Positions 1 to 7,884 of a stretch of 64,000 nt of DNA are shown here, in pieces; position 1 is the stretch's first letter; every line of letters starts with the position of its first letter. Under the pieces are notes generated by a model, which was given only the letters and a program-made list of their open reading frames with translations, was not told where the DNA came from and searched no databases. Source of the DNA: an uncultured Solobacterium sp. GTDB taxonomy: Bacteria; Bacillota_I; Bacilli_A; Erysipelotrichales; Erysipelotrichaceae. Both the position numbers and the translations under genes were made by a program. The stretch covers positions 1 through 64,000 of the forward strand of contig URCJ01000004.1 in the NCBI GenBank assembly GCA_900546285.1, given 5' to 3'.

Positions 1-1773
1 AGAACCACAGTGATGACATTCATCCATAATAACCATGCCATAAGAATTAAAAAATTCATTAAAGTTCCCTTTACTGTAAATCGAGCCAATCATAGCTACA
101 TCAATAATCCCAGTTAATGAATTCTTATTTCCTGTTAAACAACCAATTACACTATCACGTTTCTTTCCTCTTCCACTTTTTGTTTTGTAAGTCGGAGGTT
201 CCTCATCGATAATTAGAAATTTATTTAATTCATTAATCCATTGATCTAATAAGTCTTTTCTTTGAAGAAGAATTAGAGTATTAACCTTCCTTTCTCCAAT
301 TAAATATGCACTAATAACGGTCTTTCCAAAAGATGTTGTTGCACTTAAAATGCCATAATCATGTTCAAGCAACGCATTGGCTGCGTCTTGTTGGTCATCA
401 TCAAGTTTTCCTTTAAATAAAACTCTTATAGGTCTGCCCTTTTCTCTTTGATCATCGACATCGTATTCAATCTTTGTTTCATTACATTTCTTTATCAATT
501 CTTCTTTTAGACCTCTAGGCAAACAGATATAACCATCAACATCTTTGCCCATATAAATAGAACTCAAATTATAATAATTAGAATAACCCAATCGTTTATT
601 TTTATAGAAAATTGGATTATCAAAAGCCGCTAGACTTCTTATTTGATTTTGAATTCTAGGCATTAAATTAAGTACATCAACGTATACTCCATTGCCTAAT
701 ACAATATGCAGTTTACCAATAACATCATTTTTATTAAATTCTTGTTTCTTTTTCCAAGGCTTTGGTCTGGTTGAAGCTTCTTTAGTTATTATTCCATTGT
801 GTTCATACAATTCAACTTCCCATTTTTGAATATAATTGTTAATATCTTCTAAACTTAATTTAGATGTCTGATTAAACAATGCATCCCATTGGTTGGGATA
901 AGCATTCCAATTTTCATCAACAAAAGCACTATTACCATTTTTAAGTGCTTGTCCCTGTAGTGGTAATGCAATCAAATTTCCTAAACTATTTGAGGCGTCT
1001 TGGCAAGGATACATCCTGTCATAATACTTAAATGTTTTCATATTAACTAAGGACTGTCCCATATCTAGCAACATAAAACCGAATTTACGAGCTAAGGAAG
1101 CTGATATTGAATCTTTAAAGAATATCCACAAATGAGCTCCCTTTCCAGATCTAGAACGTTCAACTAAACATTTAATATTATTTTTATCGCAAATAATTCT
1201 TAAAGCGTCAACTTCCTTACGCCACTCTTCGTCATCATTTGCATAATCATTTATACTAGAGCCTTTCTCATGATTATCGAAATCAAACACAATAAATTTA
1301 CATGCTCCATTAGATAATAGAGGATATACACCAATCACATCACTTCCATCTTCTTTATATCCAATCAAATGATTCACTATCGTTTTAACGCTAAGTTTAG
1401 ACCACTTTACATTCTTGCATTCATCACAAATTATCTTCTCACCTCTTTGTTTAGGACAAAGACTATCGTTCCATCTATTATCACATTGTGGGAAATAGCC
1501 ACCGTTCTTTCCTCTTTTAGCATATACATCAGTTCTTCCCCAAAACATATAAAAGAAATAGTTTGCTAAGTCATCAGTAATAAAAACTTTGTTAATTCTA
1601 CCACCTTGGTCTAAATCATATTCTTGAGAATCATCTATCTTTTCCTCAAATAAATTTTCTTCAGAAAAAGGAATGCTAGCTTTTATTAATTTTTCTTTTA
1701 ATTGTCTATTCTCGATTTGCAATTTTCTTACTAATTCTCTTAAAGTGTCTAAATTCTCTGCTTCGATATTCAT
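1..1773 (-). CDS. TOTE-type archaeo-eukaryotic primase fused to SF2 helicase (3' part beyond window)
   Basis: I translated this by hand; the frame is open for 591 codons from an ATG at 1773 and runs off the left edge, so the C-terminus is missing. Residues 5-30 look like a short coiled coil. C97, C106, C116 and C119 could form a zinc site. The primase catalytic pattern follows: FDFD at 163-166 (DxD), then SGKGAH at 209-214 leading into LWIFF, then GNLIALPLQGQAL near 265-277, which is typical of TOTE-associated AEP domains. A helicase domain then begins with TTSFGKT (479-485, Walker A) and DECHH (584-588, Walker B). TOTE proteins are known as parts of predicted anti-invader conflict systems and also occur on mobile elements. 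The start has only a weak AGG upstream. Nuclease or methylase partners would lie beyond position 1 and cannot be seen. Confidence 0.85.
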   Translation of the reverse strand, partial: MNIEAENLDTLRELVRKLQIENRQLKEKLIKASIPFSEENLFEEKIDDSQEYDLDQGGRINKVFITDDLANYFFYMFWGRTDVYAKRGKNGGYFPQCDNRWNDSLCPKQRGEKIICDECKNVKWSKLSVKTIVNHLIGYKEDGSDVIGVYPLLSNGACKFIVFDFDNHEKGSSINDYANDDEEWRKEVDALRIICDKNNIKCLVERSRSGKGAHLWIFFKDSISASLARKFGFMLLDMGQSLVNMKTFKYYDRMYPCQDASNSLGNLIALPLQGQALKNGNSAFVDENWNAYPNQWDALFNQTSKLSLEDINNYIQKWEVELYEHNGIITKEASTRPKPWKKKQEFNKNDVIGKLHIVLGNGVYVDVLNLMPRIQNQIRSLAAFDNPIFYKNKRLGYSNYYNLSSIYMGKDVDGYICLPRGLKEELIKKCNETKIEYDVDDQREKGRPIRVLFKGKLDDDQQDAANALLEHDYGILSATTSFGKTVISAYLIGERKVNTLILLQRKDLLDQWINELNKFLIIDEEPPTYKTKSGRGKKRDSVIGCLTGNKNSLTGIIDVAMIGSIYSKGNFNEFFNSYGMVIMDECHHCGS

Positions 1774-1922
1774 GATTGTTACCTATAATTTTATTCTTAC
1801 AAATATATGATATCTTTACTTTATCATTAATTATTTATTCATCGATAAAAAATACTAATTTTATACAAAATAATGTAGGAATTCTTAAGTTTTATACCAA
1901 TAAAGATATAGGAGGACGGCAT

Positions 1923-2063
1923 ATGACGTACTCTTTAACTTCCTTGGGATTTTATAAGTGGAGAAAAAGTATGGACAAAGAGACAAAGCTATTATTGGCT
2001 ATGGCTCTAGTTGAGATCATTAGTAGTCTACTAAAGGTCTTGATTTCGTTTATTACCAAGTAA
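1923..2063 (+). CDS. 46-residue hydrophobic peptide, possible type I toxin-like protein
   Basis: The ATG at 1923 has a strong GGAGG seven bases upstream, which favours it over longer in-frame starts. The product begins MTYSLTSLGFYKWRK, then has one hydrophobic helix (LLLAMALVEIISSLLKVLIS) and ends ITK. A strong terminator follows at once, so the gene is a self-contained short transcript. Bases 1939-1948, just inside the coding start, are exactly complementary to 2076-2085, just after the stop. Long-range 5'-3' pairing of that kind is known in mRNAs of type I toxins. I see no convincing antisense RNA promoter and no recognised toxin family signature, so the toxin reading is an inference. A small membrane protein of another role is equally possible. 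Confidence 0.55.
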   Translation: MTYSLTSLGFYKWRKSMDKETKLLLAMALVEIISSLLKVLISFITK

Positions 2064-2088
2064 CCTAGTAAATACCCCAAGGAAGAGC

Positions 2089-2120
2089 AAAACCCAGCAT
2101 AGCCGTGCTGGGTTTTCATT
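2089..2120 (+). terminator. Rho-independent terminator of the small peptide gene
   Basis: An 11-bp stem AAAACCCAGCA (2089-2099) pairs with TGCTGGGTTTT (2106-2116) around a six-base loop, with a T-rich tail. It has A-rich and T-rich flanks and could work in both directions. Confidence 0.85.
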
Positions 2121-2180
2121 TGGGATCATATAAGTGGATCCTTGTACACACTTATTCTATCACATTTATCCATTAAACTA

Positions 2181-2202
2181 AAAAGACACCATTATAGTGT
2201 CT
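2181..2202 (-). terminator. Terminator of the C_GCAxxG_C_C gene operon
   Basis: On the minus strand AGACAC (2202-2197) pairs with GTGTCT (2189-2184) and is followed by TTTT. It overlaps the last codons of the gene ending at 2192. Confidence 0.7.
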
Positions 2203-2593
2203 CTCTAGATACGATATCATCAATAATCTCAATAGCTTCCTTAATCATGCCATCACAATGAAGCTTCTTAACCCCACCATTTTCCTTATTAACTCTCAAC
2301 AAATCCACACAATTAATAAGACCACCATGATTATCCATAATACGCTTACGAAATTCATTCAATAACAACACATTATTAACACCCTTTAGTCCAAGAACCA
2401 TAAGGCCACCTGTCACAACACCACAAGTGCCTCCATTTTTCATACCTGAACCAAAATTAAATCCTAAATTGAAAGCTGTATCTTGATCTAAACCCAACTC
2501 ATCAGCATAAGCACACAATATTGATTGTGCACAATTATAATGAACATCAGGATTATCTCTTAGCTCCATCGCTTTTTCTATATGTTTATTCAT
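2192..2593 (-). CDS. C_GCAxxG_C_C family putative redox protein
   Basis: This 133-residue protein has the conserved cysteine pattern that names the family: NCAQSI near residue 20, GGTCGVVTGG in the middle, a Cys in INCVDLL and a final HCDGMIKEA. The family is widespread in anaerobes and is thought to be redox- or metal-associated; no reaction is established. The ATG at 2593 has GAGGT four bases upstream, so the start is well supported. It is the last gene of a three-gene minus-strand run behind guanine deaminase and a membrane protein (2-nt gap from the latter), ending in a hairpin at 2181-2202. A link to purine salvage is only suggested by position. Confidence 0.8.
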   Translation of the reverse strand: MNKHIEKAMELRDNPDVHYNCAQSILCAYADELGLDQDTAFNLGFNFGSGMKNGGTCGVVTGGLMVLGLKGVNNVLLLNEFRKRIMDNHGGLINCVDLLRVNKENGGVKKLHCDGMIKEAIEIIDDIVSRETL

Positions 2594-2595
2594 AA

Positions 2596-3093
2596 CTACC
2601 TCACAAATAATGCCACTAATAAGGCTACCACAATATATACAGGAATATTCATCAAAAAGCTATTAATATGCTTCTTACGATCTTGATAATACTCTTTATT
2701 TGAAAGAATTGAAAATCTAATTCTTTTAGTATTAGGCCACCATAACAAACGAATAACCAACAAATCAAATAAATTAACAAGCTCTCCTGCGATTAAAAAG
2801 AAGAAAAAAGCATCCATATAGCTTGTAAAAGCTAATTGTTTCTTGAAGATAACCCCAAAGAAACCAAACAAAATCAAATTAATAATCAAATTTGAAATCA
2901 TTAAAGTTAAAACACTTTTATCATCAGGTGCAATCTTTTTTAAATCATCATCTTTTCTAATAACCTTTTGAACATCACATGAATAACGCTTAAAATTAAT
3001 CATATTCTTCGCATCACTGCCACTATTCTTATAAGCTAAATAAAACATCAACAGACAAAAGAAGATAACAAATACAATTCTATATTCCATCAA
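2596..3093 (-). CDS. Membrane protein of unknown function
   Basis: The product has 165 residues and about four hydrophobic segments: one at the N-terminus (roughly 4-20), two in the middle (about 62-83 and 88-115) and one at the end (about 146-163). A charged stretch (DAKNMINFKRYSCDVQKVIR) lies between the first and second. I do not recognise a family. Its start overlaps the guanine deaminase stop by 4 nt (ATGA-type overlap), so the two are translationally coupled, and it lies 2 nt before the C_GCAxxG_C_C gene. Function unknown. Confidence 0.75.
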   Translation of the reverse strand: MMEYRIVFVIFFCLLMFYLAYKNSGSDAKNMINFKRYSCDVQKVIRKDDDLKKIAPDDKSVLTLMISNLIINLILFGFFGVIFKKQLAFTSYMDAFFFFLIAGELVNLFDLLVIRLLWWPNTKRIRFSILSNKEYYQDRKKHINSFLMNIPVYIVVALLVALFVR

Positions 3094-4367
3094 AATAACA
3101 TCTTACCTTTCACAAACTTATGTACAATACCGCCTTGTAAATCTAACGATAAATAGACAGCTCTTTCAAGTCTTTCCTCTATTGATAAATCCAAAGTTGT
3201 CCTCAAGATAGAATCATCTAACACCAACGCATCAAATTCATAATTATCTTTAAAAGCACCAACACTACCAAAGAACTTACCACCACCCATAGTAGCCAAA
3301 TAAAATGCTTCCTTAAATGATAAAGCCTTAGCATTTTGATTAATCAATCTCCAATATAACTTAGAAACTTCGATTGCCTTAGTCAAAGTTTGAAACATCG
3401 ACTCACTTGTGCCACCCGCTACGTCACTACCTAAACCTAGATTTAAATCTAAATCCAAGTATTTTCTCATAGGCGCAATACCACTAGAAACATTCATATT
3501 ACTAGAAGGACAATGAACCGCAAAGATGCCCCTATCCTTCATCATCTTTAATTCCTCATCACAAGAATAGATACAATGAGCCATAATTACCGGATAAGTT
3601 CCATTTTCATTTTCACCAAACAACTTATACTCATCATAAGCATCACCATAAAAACGACTATTAGGACACAATTTCTTAACAAGCTCAATCTCACCTAAAT
3701 TCTCTGAAATATGTGATTGTAAAGGAAGCTTATAATCCCTTACCAATTCACCTAACTTATACATTAAATCATCAGTGCAACTTGGAATAAAACGAGGTGT
3801 AATAATGGGATAAGTATTCTTAAATCTATTATTTACATCATTCAACCATCTAACAGTATCTTCATATGAATTAGTCTCTACCAAAGGATATGGTGCATCC
3901 CTATCCATATTAACCTTACCTACATAAGAAACAAGACCACTTTCTTCTAGCATTTCCATAAGTAAAGTAGTAGCCTCTACATGCCTTGACGCAAATATTG
4001 AAAGTCTAGTCGTAGCACTCTTTAAAATATTATCGACAAATATTTCATATGCCTTCTTACTATAATCTAAATCTGCAAACTTAGCTTCTTCCACAAAAGC
4101 CTCATACTTTAACCAATCTAACAATTCATAGTCCATACCCAAACCTCTATAAGCATATTGAGGTGCATGAATATGTAAATCAATCATTCCTGGAATAATT
4201 AATTTATTTGAATAATCTAACAATTCATAAGTTTCATATTCAGAAGGTAACTTTTCAAATACTCCCTTACAATATCCATCCTCACAAACTAAATAACCAT
4301 CCAAGGTATTTAATTTATCCTTATCTTCGCTATAGGCGATACAACCTTTTAATACATAATTTTTCAT
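3090..4367 (-). CDS. guaD: Guanine deaminase
   Basis: An amidohydrolase of 425 residues that should convert guanine to xanthine and ammonia in the cytoplasm (purine salvage). The metal-binding pattern is complete: DLHIHAPQ (first two His), QSHISEN, MAHC and GSDVAGG. The segment after the first motif, YAYRGLGMDYELLDWL, is typical of guanine deaminases and not of other amidohydrolases. No Shine-Dalgarno precedes the ATG at 4367. Instead an extended -10 (TGTCATAAT, hexamer at 4374-4379) ends six bases before it, so the mRNA is probably leaderless. The gene heads a three-gene operon that starts just after the EF-G-like operon terminator. Confidence 0.93.
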   Translation of the reverse strand: MKNYVLKGCIAYSEDKDKLNTLDGYLVCEDGYCKGVFEKLPSEYETYELLDYSNKLIIPGMIDLHIHAPQYAYRGLGMDYELLDWLKYEAFVEEAKFADLDYSKKAYEIFVDNILKSATTRLSIFASRHVEATTLLMEMLEESGLVSYVGKVNMDRDAPYPLVETNSYEDTVRWLNDVNNRFKNTYPIITPRFIPSCTDDLMYKLGELVRDYKLPLQSHISENLGEIELVKKLCPNSRFYGDAYDEYKLFGENENGTYPVIMAHCIYSCDEELKMMKDRGIFAVHCPSSNMNVSSGIAPMRKYLDLDLNLGLGSDVAGGTSESMFQTLTKAIEVSKLYWRLINQNAKALSFKEAFYLATMGGGKFFGSVGAFKDNYEFDALVLDDSILRTTLDLSIEERLERAVYLSLDLQGGIVHKFVKGKMLF

Positions 4368-4383
4368 AACACAATTATGACAT

Positions 4384-4414
4384 AAAAAGTGGCCTATATA
4401 TACATATAGACCAC
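4384..4414 (-). terminator. Terminator of the ankyrin/EF-G-like operon
   Basis: On the minus strand GTGGTCTATAT pairs with ATATAGGCCAC (one G-U) around GTAT, followed by TTTTT. It separates the EF-G-like gene (ends 4440) from the guaD promoter. Confidence 0.8.
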
Positions 4415-4439
4415 CTTATGCCAAACAGCAAGCGCTTAA

Positions 4440-6446
4440 CTAATCAATATCGTCATCCTTTAAGTCTTTAGCTGCAGCAGCGATAACCTTCTCAGCCACA
4501 CTATTAGGAGCAGGTTCATAACGATCAAAGTCAATTACATAAGTACCTCTACCCTTAGTCATAGAACGAAGCTCAGTCGCATACTTAAGCATCTCAGCCA
4601 TAGGAACATCAGCATCAATAGTTGTATAACCATCATCAGTATGACCTGTATCCATAATCATACCTCTACGCTTATTAAAATCACCAATTAGATCACCAAC
4701 ATACTTCTCAGGAGTAACCACATGAACCTTACCAATTGGCTCAAGAATCATTGGATTAGCCTTAGGAATACCATTCTTAAATGCTAACTTAGCAGCAGCT
4801 TCAAATGAATTAGGCTTAGAATCAACTGGATGATAAGAACCATCATACAATGTAGCCTTAACATTAACTACCTTACAACCTGCTAAAGGACCCTTAGCCA
4901 TACAAGCTCTTAAACCAGCTTCAACGCTTGGGAAGAAGTTCTTAGGAACAGCGCCACCGAATACTTCCTCAGCAAATACTAGATCTTCTTCATCTGGATT
5001 GTATTCAAAACGAACCCAAACATCACCAAATTGACCAGCACCACCATTTTGTTTCTTATACTTACCTTGAACCTCAGACTTACCTCTGATTGTTTCACGA
5101 TATTGAACCTTAGGCTCCTTCAAGTTAATCTCAACCTTATAACGATTCTTTAGCTTATTAACAACAACATCCAATTGTTGATCACCAACACAATACAATA
5201 CTTGCTCACCTGTCTCTGCGTTTCTTACAAGATTAATTGACTTATCTTCAATCAAAATCTTCTTTAGCGCATCAGACATCTTATCTTCATCATCCTTGGT
5301 CTTAGGAGAAATAGCCATACCCAACATTGGACGAGGATATTCGATTGGTGGATACTTAACAACAAAATCCTTAGTACATAAAGTATCACAAGTCTCTGTT
5401 TGAGATAACTTAGTAAGCGCAACAATATCACCACAGTACGCCTTATCAACAGTTTGTTGTTTCTTACCACACATCACATATAAAGCACCTGCTTTTTCAC
5501 TTACATCTTTATTCGCATTATATAAAGGAGTAGATAATGACAAAGAACCAGACATAATCTTCAAATAAGAAATCTTGCCAACAAATGGGTCAACCACAGT
5601 CTTAAATACTCTACCAGTAAATGGAGCATCATCCTTAGTCTCTACGGTTTTACCATCAACCTCGATAGTACCCTTTTCACAATGAACTGGTGCAAAGTTG
5701 CAAATAAAGCTTAATACCTCACCAACACCATAACCAGAAATAGCACAGCTACCTAAAATTGGCTTAATTTCATTATTTCTTAAAGCTTGTTTCAAACCAA
5801 ACTTCTTCTCTTCCTTAGTGAAAGTCTCACCCGCAAAGAACTTTTCCATCATCTCATCATTAGCAGAAGCAACAACTTCCATGATTTCGTTATAATATGG
5901 ATCATTTTCTTCGTAGATTGTATTTCTAACACCAATCATCTTATTGCCATCCATCTCAGGAATCAAGAAAGGAACAGCGCCTCTACCATAGACATCTGTT
6001 AAACTCTTAGCGATTTCTTCAAACTTAATACCCTCATCAGCATTATTGATTAAGAAACAAATTGGAATACCAAGTTTAATAGCTAAGTTAGCAGCTTTTT
6101 CAGTACCTGATTGTTGTCCTTCTTTACCTGAAACGAAAATCAAAGCTAAGTCTGCAACACTAGCACCAGATACCATATCACCTTCATAATCTAGATATCC
6201 TGGTGTATCAATAAAGTTAATCTTTCTACCCTTCCATTGAATAGGAGCGATAGATGAATAAACTGACAAACCTCTTTTAGCTTCTTCAGGATCATAGTCC
6301 ATTGCCAAAGAACCATCAGAACTATTACCCATTCTATCGATTTCATTAGTTAACAATAAAGCACTTTCAATGAAAGTAGACTTGCCACTACCAGCGTGAC
6401 CTAATAACACAACATTACGAATGTCTTTTCCTTCATATTCAATCAT
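4440..6446 (-). CDS. Elongation factor G-like translational GTPase (EF-G paralogue)
   Basis: This 668-residue protein has the EF-G domain order: GTPase domain, beta barrel, then EF-G domains III-V. The P-loop is GHAGSGKS (16-23) and G3 is DTPG (80-83). The switch region reads YDPEEAKRGLSV, as in the FusA2-type paralogues and unlike canonical EF-G. The G4 motif is NNAD (134-137), where NKxD is normal for guanine recognition, so nucleotide preference may be altered. It is therefore probably not the housekeeping fusA. Paralogues of this type are associated with altered or stress translation, and their exact role is unsettled. It follows the ankyrin gene by one base, with no good ribosome binding site, so it is probably translationally coupled and shares the upstream leader and attenuator. 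Confidence 0.85.
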   Translation of the reverse strand: MIEYEGKDIRNVVLLGHAGSGKSTFIESALLLTNEIDRMGNSSDGSLAMDYDPEEAKRGLSVYSSIAPIQWKGRKINFIDTPGYLDYEGDMVSGASVADLALIFVSGKEGQQSGTEKAANLAIKLGIPICFLINNADEGIKFEEIAKSLTDVYGRGAVPFLIPEMDGNKMIGVRNTIYEENDPYYNEIMEVVASANDEMMEKFFAGETFTKEEKKFGLKQALRNNEIKPILGSCAISGYGVGEVLSFICNFAPVHCEKGTIEVDGKTVETKDDAPFTGRVFKTVVDPFVGKISYLKIMSGSLSLSTPLYNANKDVSEKAGALYVMCGKKQQTVDKAYCGDIVALTKLSQTETCDTLCTKDFVVKYPPIEYPRPMLGMAISPKTKDDEDKMSDALKKILIEDKSINLVRNAETGEQVLYCVGDQQLDVVVNKLKNRYKVEINLKEPKVQYRETIRGKSEVQGKYKKQNGGAGQFGDVWVRFEYNPDEEDLVFAEEVFGGAVPKNFFPSVEAGLRACMAKGPLAGCKVVNVKATLYDGSYHPVDSKPNSFEAAAKLAFKNGIPKANPMILEPIGKVHVVTPEKYVGDLIGDFNKRRGMIMDTGHTDDGYTTIDADVPMAEMLKYATELRSMTKGRGTYVIDFDRYEPAPNSVAEKVIAAAAKDLKDDDID

Positions 6447-6447
6447 A

Positions 6448-7116
6448 CTAGATCACACTCTCCAATTCTTGAGGTACACCGTTTCTGAAATAATCTCTAC
6501 AAGTCTTACCATTAATATCCTTAGCTTCTTTATCAGCACCCTTATTAACTAAATAAACAACTTCATCAACATTACCTTGGTAGCAAGCTCTCATAAGCGC
6601 GTTACAACCCTTATTATCTTGAGCATTCACATTAGCACCCTTATTTAGTAGTAAATGAACAGTCTCCACCTTGCCAGCATTAATTGCGTCGATTAAAGCA
6701 GTTCTACCCTCTTCATCCTTAACCTCTAAATCAGCACCATTATCAATCAAATATTCAACAACATCAGTTCTACCTTCATAACTAGCTCTGATTAATGCAC
6801 TTCTTTGTTTATTATCTCTCGCATTAACATTAGCTCCAGCCTCAACTAGCATCTTAACGATAGCTAAATGGCCCTTCTTAGCAGCACCCATTAAAGCAGT
6901 CTTGTTTTCAACATCTCTACTTCTTACATCAGCACCCTTTTCAAGTAAGTAAGCAACCACATTATCATAACCTCTCTTACTTGCTCTAGCTAGTGCAGAT
7001 CTGCCTTCAGTGTTAGTAGTCTCAACGTCAGCACCCTCTTCCACTAACTTCTTGACTAAGTCTAAGTTTCCTTCCTTTACTGCAGCGTAGAAATTCTTGT
7101 TTAATTCTTGTGTCAT
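6448..7116 (-). CDS. Ankyrin repeat protein
   Basis: The 222-residue cytoplasmic protein is almost entirely ankyrin repeats of about 33 residues. Six can be counted, each with the G-ADV/ANV-loop and -G-TAL-A consensus (for example EGRSALARAS, ENKTALMGAA, KQRSALIRAS, EGRTALIDAI, KGCNALMRAC). There is no signal peptide or membrane segment, so it should be a protein-binding scaffold. The ATG at 7116 has a strong AAGGAGG. It is the first gene of an operon with the EF-G-like GTPase. A terminator hairpin and a leader ORF lie immediately upstream. The pairing suggests it binds or regulates the GTPase or another translation factor, which is an inference. Confidence 0.9.
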   Translation of the reverse strand: MTQELNKNFYAAVKEGNLDLVKKLVEEGADVETTNTEGRSALARASKRGYDNVVAYLLEKGADVRSRDVENKTALMGAAKKGHLAIVKMLVEAGANVNARDNKQRSALIRASYEGRTDVVEYLIDNGADLEVKDEEGRTALIDAINAGKVETVHLLLNKGANVNAQDNKGCNALMRACYQGNVDEVVYLVNKGADKEAKDINGKTCRDYFRNGVPQELESVI

Positions 7117-7135
7117 TGTTTTATCCTCCTTTTGA

Positions 7136-7166
7136 TAAAAAAAGTGAACGCAAGCGCACGTTCACT
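7136..7166 (-). terminator. Attenuator-like terminator between leader ORF and ankyrin gene
   Basis: On the minus strand AGTGAACG (7166-7159... paired with 7150-7143 as CGTTCACT) forms an 8-bp stem followed by seven T. The ribosome binding site of the ankyrin gene comes directly after. The stop codon of the leader ORF (7165-7167) overlaps the first arm, so a ribosome at the leader stop would cover the hairpin. Confidence 0.75.
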
Positions 7167-7254
7167 ATAAAGAATTAATTTTACACAATACAACACCTGG
7201 GGCACTTACCCCAACTACTTTATTTAGTCCTTTTATTGCATTGTATACTTTCAT
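7165..7254 (-). CDS. 29-residue leader peptide of the ankyrin/EF-G-like operon
   Basis: This short frame starts with ATG at 7254 and encodes MKVYNAIKGLNKVVGVSA followed by PGVVLCKINSL. An AAGG lies about nine bases upstream and a sigma-A promoter (7274-7302) just before that. Its stop overlaps the attenuator hairpin. A second small hairpin (GGGG-TAAGTG-CCCC type) lies inside the frame. Layout, not homology, supports its expression. A leader peptide before an attenuated EF-G-like gene recalls the tet(M) leader of Tn916. It could also be a functional small protein of its own. Confidence 0.5.
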   Translation of the reverse strand: MKVYNAIKGLNKVVGVSAPGVVLCKINSL

Positions 7255-7273
7255 AATCTTTTACCTTGATTTC

Positions 7274-7302
7274 ATTATAAGAAGTAAAAATCATAACTAC
7301 AA
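7274..7302 (-). promoter_or_regulatory. Sigma-A promoter for the leader/ankyrin/EF-G-like operon
   Basis: Minus strand TTGTAG (7302-7297), 17-bp spacer, TATAAT (7279-7274). The predicted start is near 7267, about 13 bases before the leader ORF. Confidence 0.7.
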
Positions 7303-7331
7303 GGATATTTCTTAAAATACTTTTCAAAAAA

Positions 7332-7345
7332 TGTAACCGTTTTCA
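7332..7345 (-). promoter_or_regulatory. cre site (CcpA operator) upstream of the EF-G-like operon
   Basis: TGAAAACGGTTACA on the minus strand matches the cre consensus TGWNANCGNTNWCA at every position. Its centre is about 70 bases upstream of the predicted start, a position used for CcpA activation rather than repression. Confidence 0.5.
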
Positions 7346-7363
7346 TTTTTGACAAAAGAAATT

Positions 7364-7389
7364 AAAAATCTCTAGACAAACTAGAGATT
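7364..7389 (-). terminator. Terminator of the DUF5684 gene
   Basis: AATCTCTAG (7367-7375) and CTAGAGATT (7381-7389) form a perfect 9-bp stem with a five-base loop; on the minus strand it is followed by TTTTT. Confidence 0.85.
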
Positions 7390-7395
7390 ATATGA

Positions 7396-7854
7396 TTACA
7401 TTTGTGGACCTAAATACTCACTATCGCCCAAACCCAAAATCATAATAAAGATTGGTTGGAAAAACAATAGGCCTAAACCAAAGGCTGTACCCTTGCCATA
7501 TGCTCTTGCAAGTTTATTAGTAAATACAAGTTCAATACCAAACACGATAATTCCACACAATATCGCAAAGAAACTCTTTCTACCAGTTTCATCATTTGGT
7601 TTATTAAAGAAATTCAAAATGAAATAAGCCCAGAAAGCATATTGATCCCATGCCATCTTAAACAATTGATACTCGTTAAACAAAGGAATAAAAGCCCACC
7701 ATCCTGGCTTATTAGCCTTAGTAAACATCATGTATGAACCAATCGCATATAAAACATAATATAGAAGGCCAATCACAAGAACAGTTGCTGTGCTGACAAC
7801 CAAACCTAAGGCACCAAGTAATGCATACATAATCAAAATATAGATAAATAACAT
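7396..7854 (-). CDS. DUF5684-like integral membrane protein
   Basis: The 152-residue protein has about four membrane segments. The motif KPGWWAFIPLFNEYQLFKM in the first third and the C-terminal GKGTAFGLGLLFFQPIF with LGLGDSEYLGP match the family of small membrane proteins called DUF5684. No activity is known. An AGGGAGGT lies upstream of the ATG, and a perfect terminator follows the stop, so it can be a single-gene unit. Confidence 0.75.
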   Translation of the reverse strand: MLFIYILIMYALLGALGLVVSTATVLVIGLLYYVLYAIGSYMMFTKANKPGWWAFIPLFNEYQLFKMAWDQYAFWAYFILNFFNKPNDETGRKSFFAILCGIIVFGIELVFTNKLARAYGKGTAFGLGLLFFQPIFIMILGLGDSEYLGPQM

Positions 7855-7884
7855 AAGTATTACCTCCCTAAAAAATATTATATA

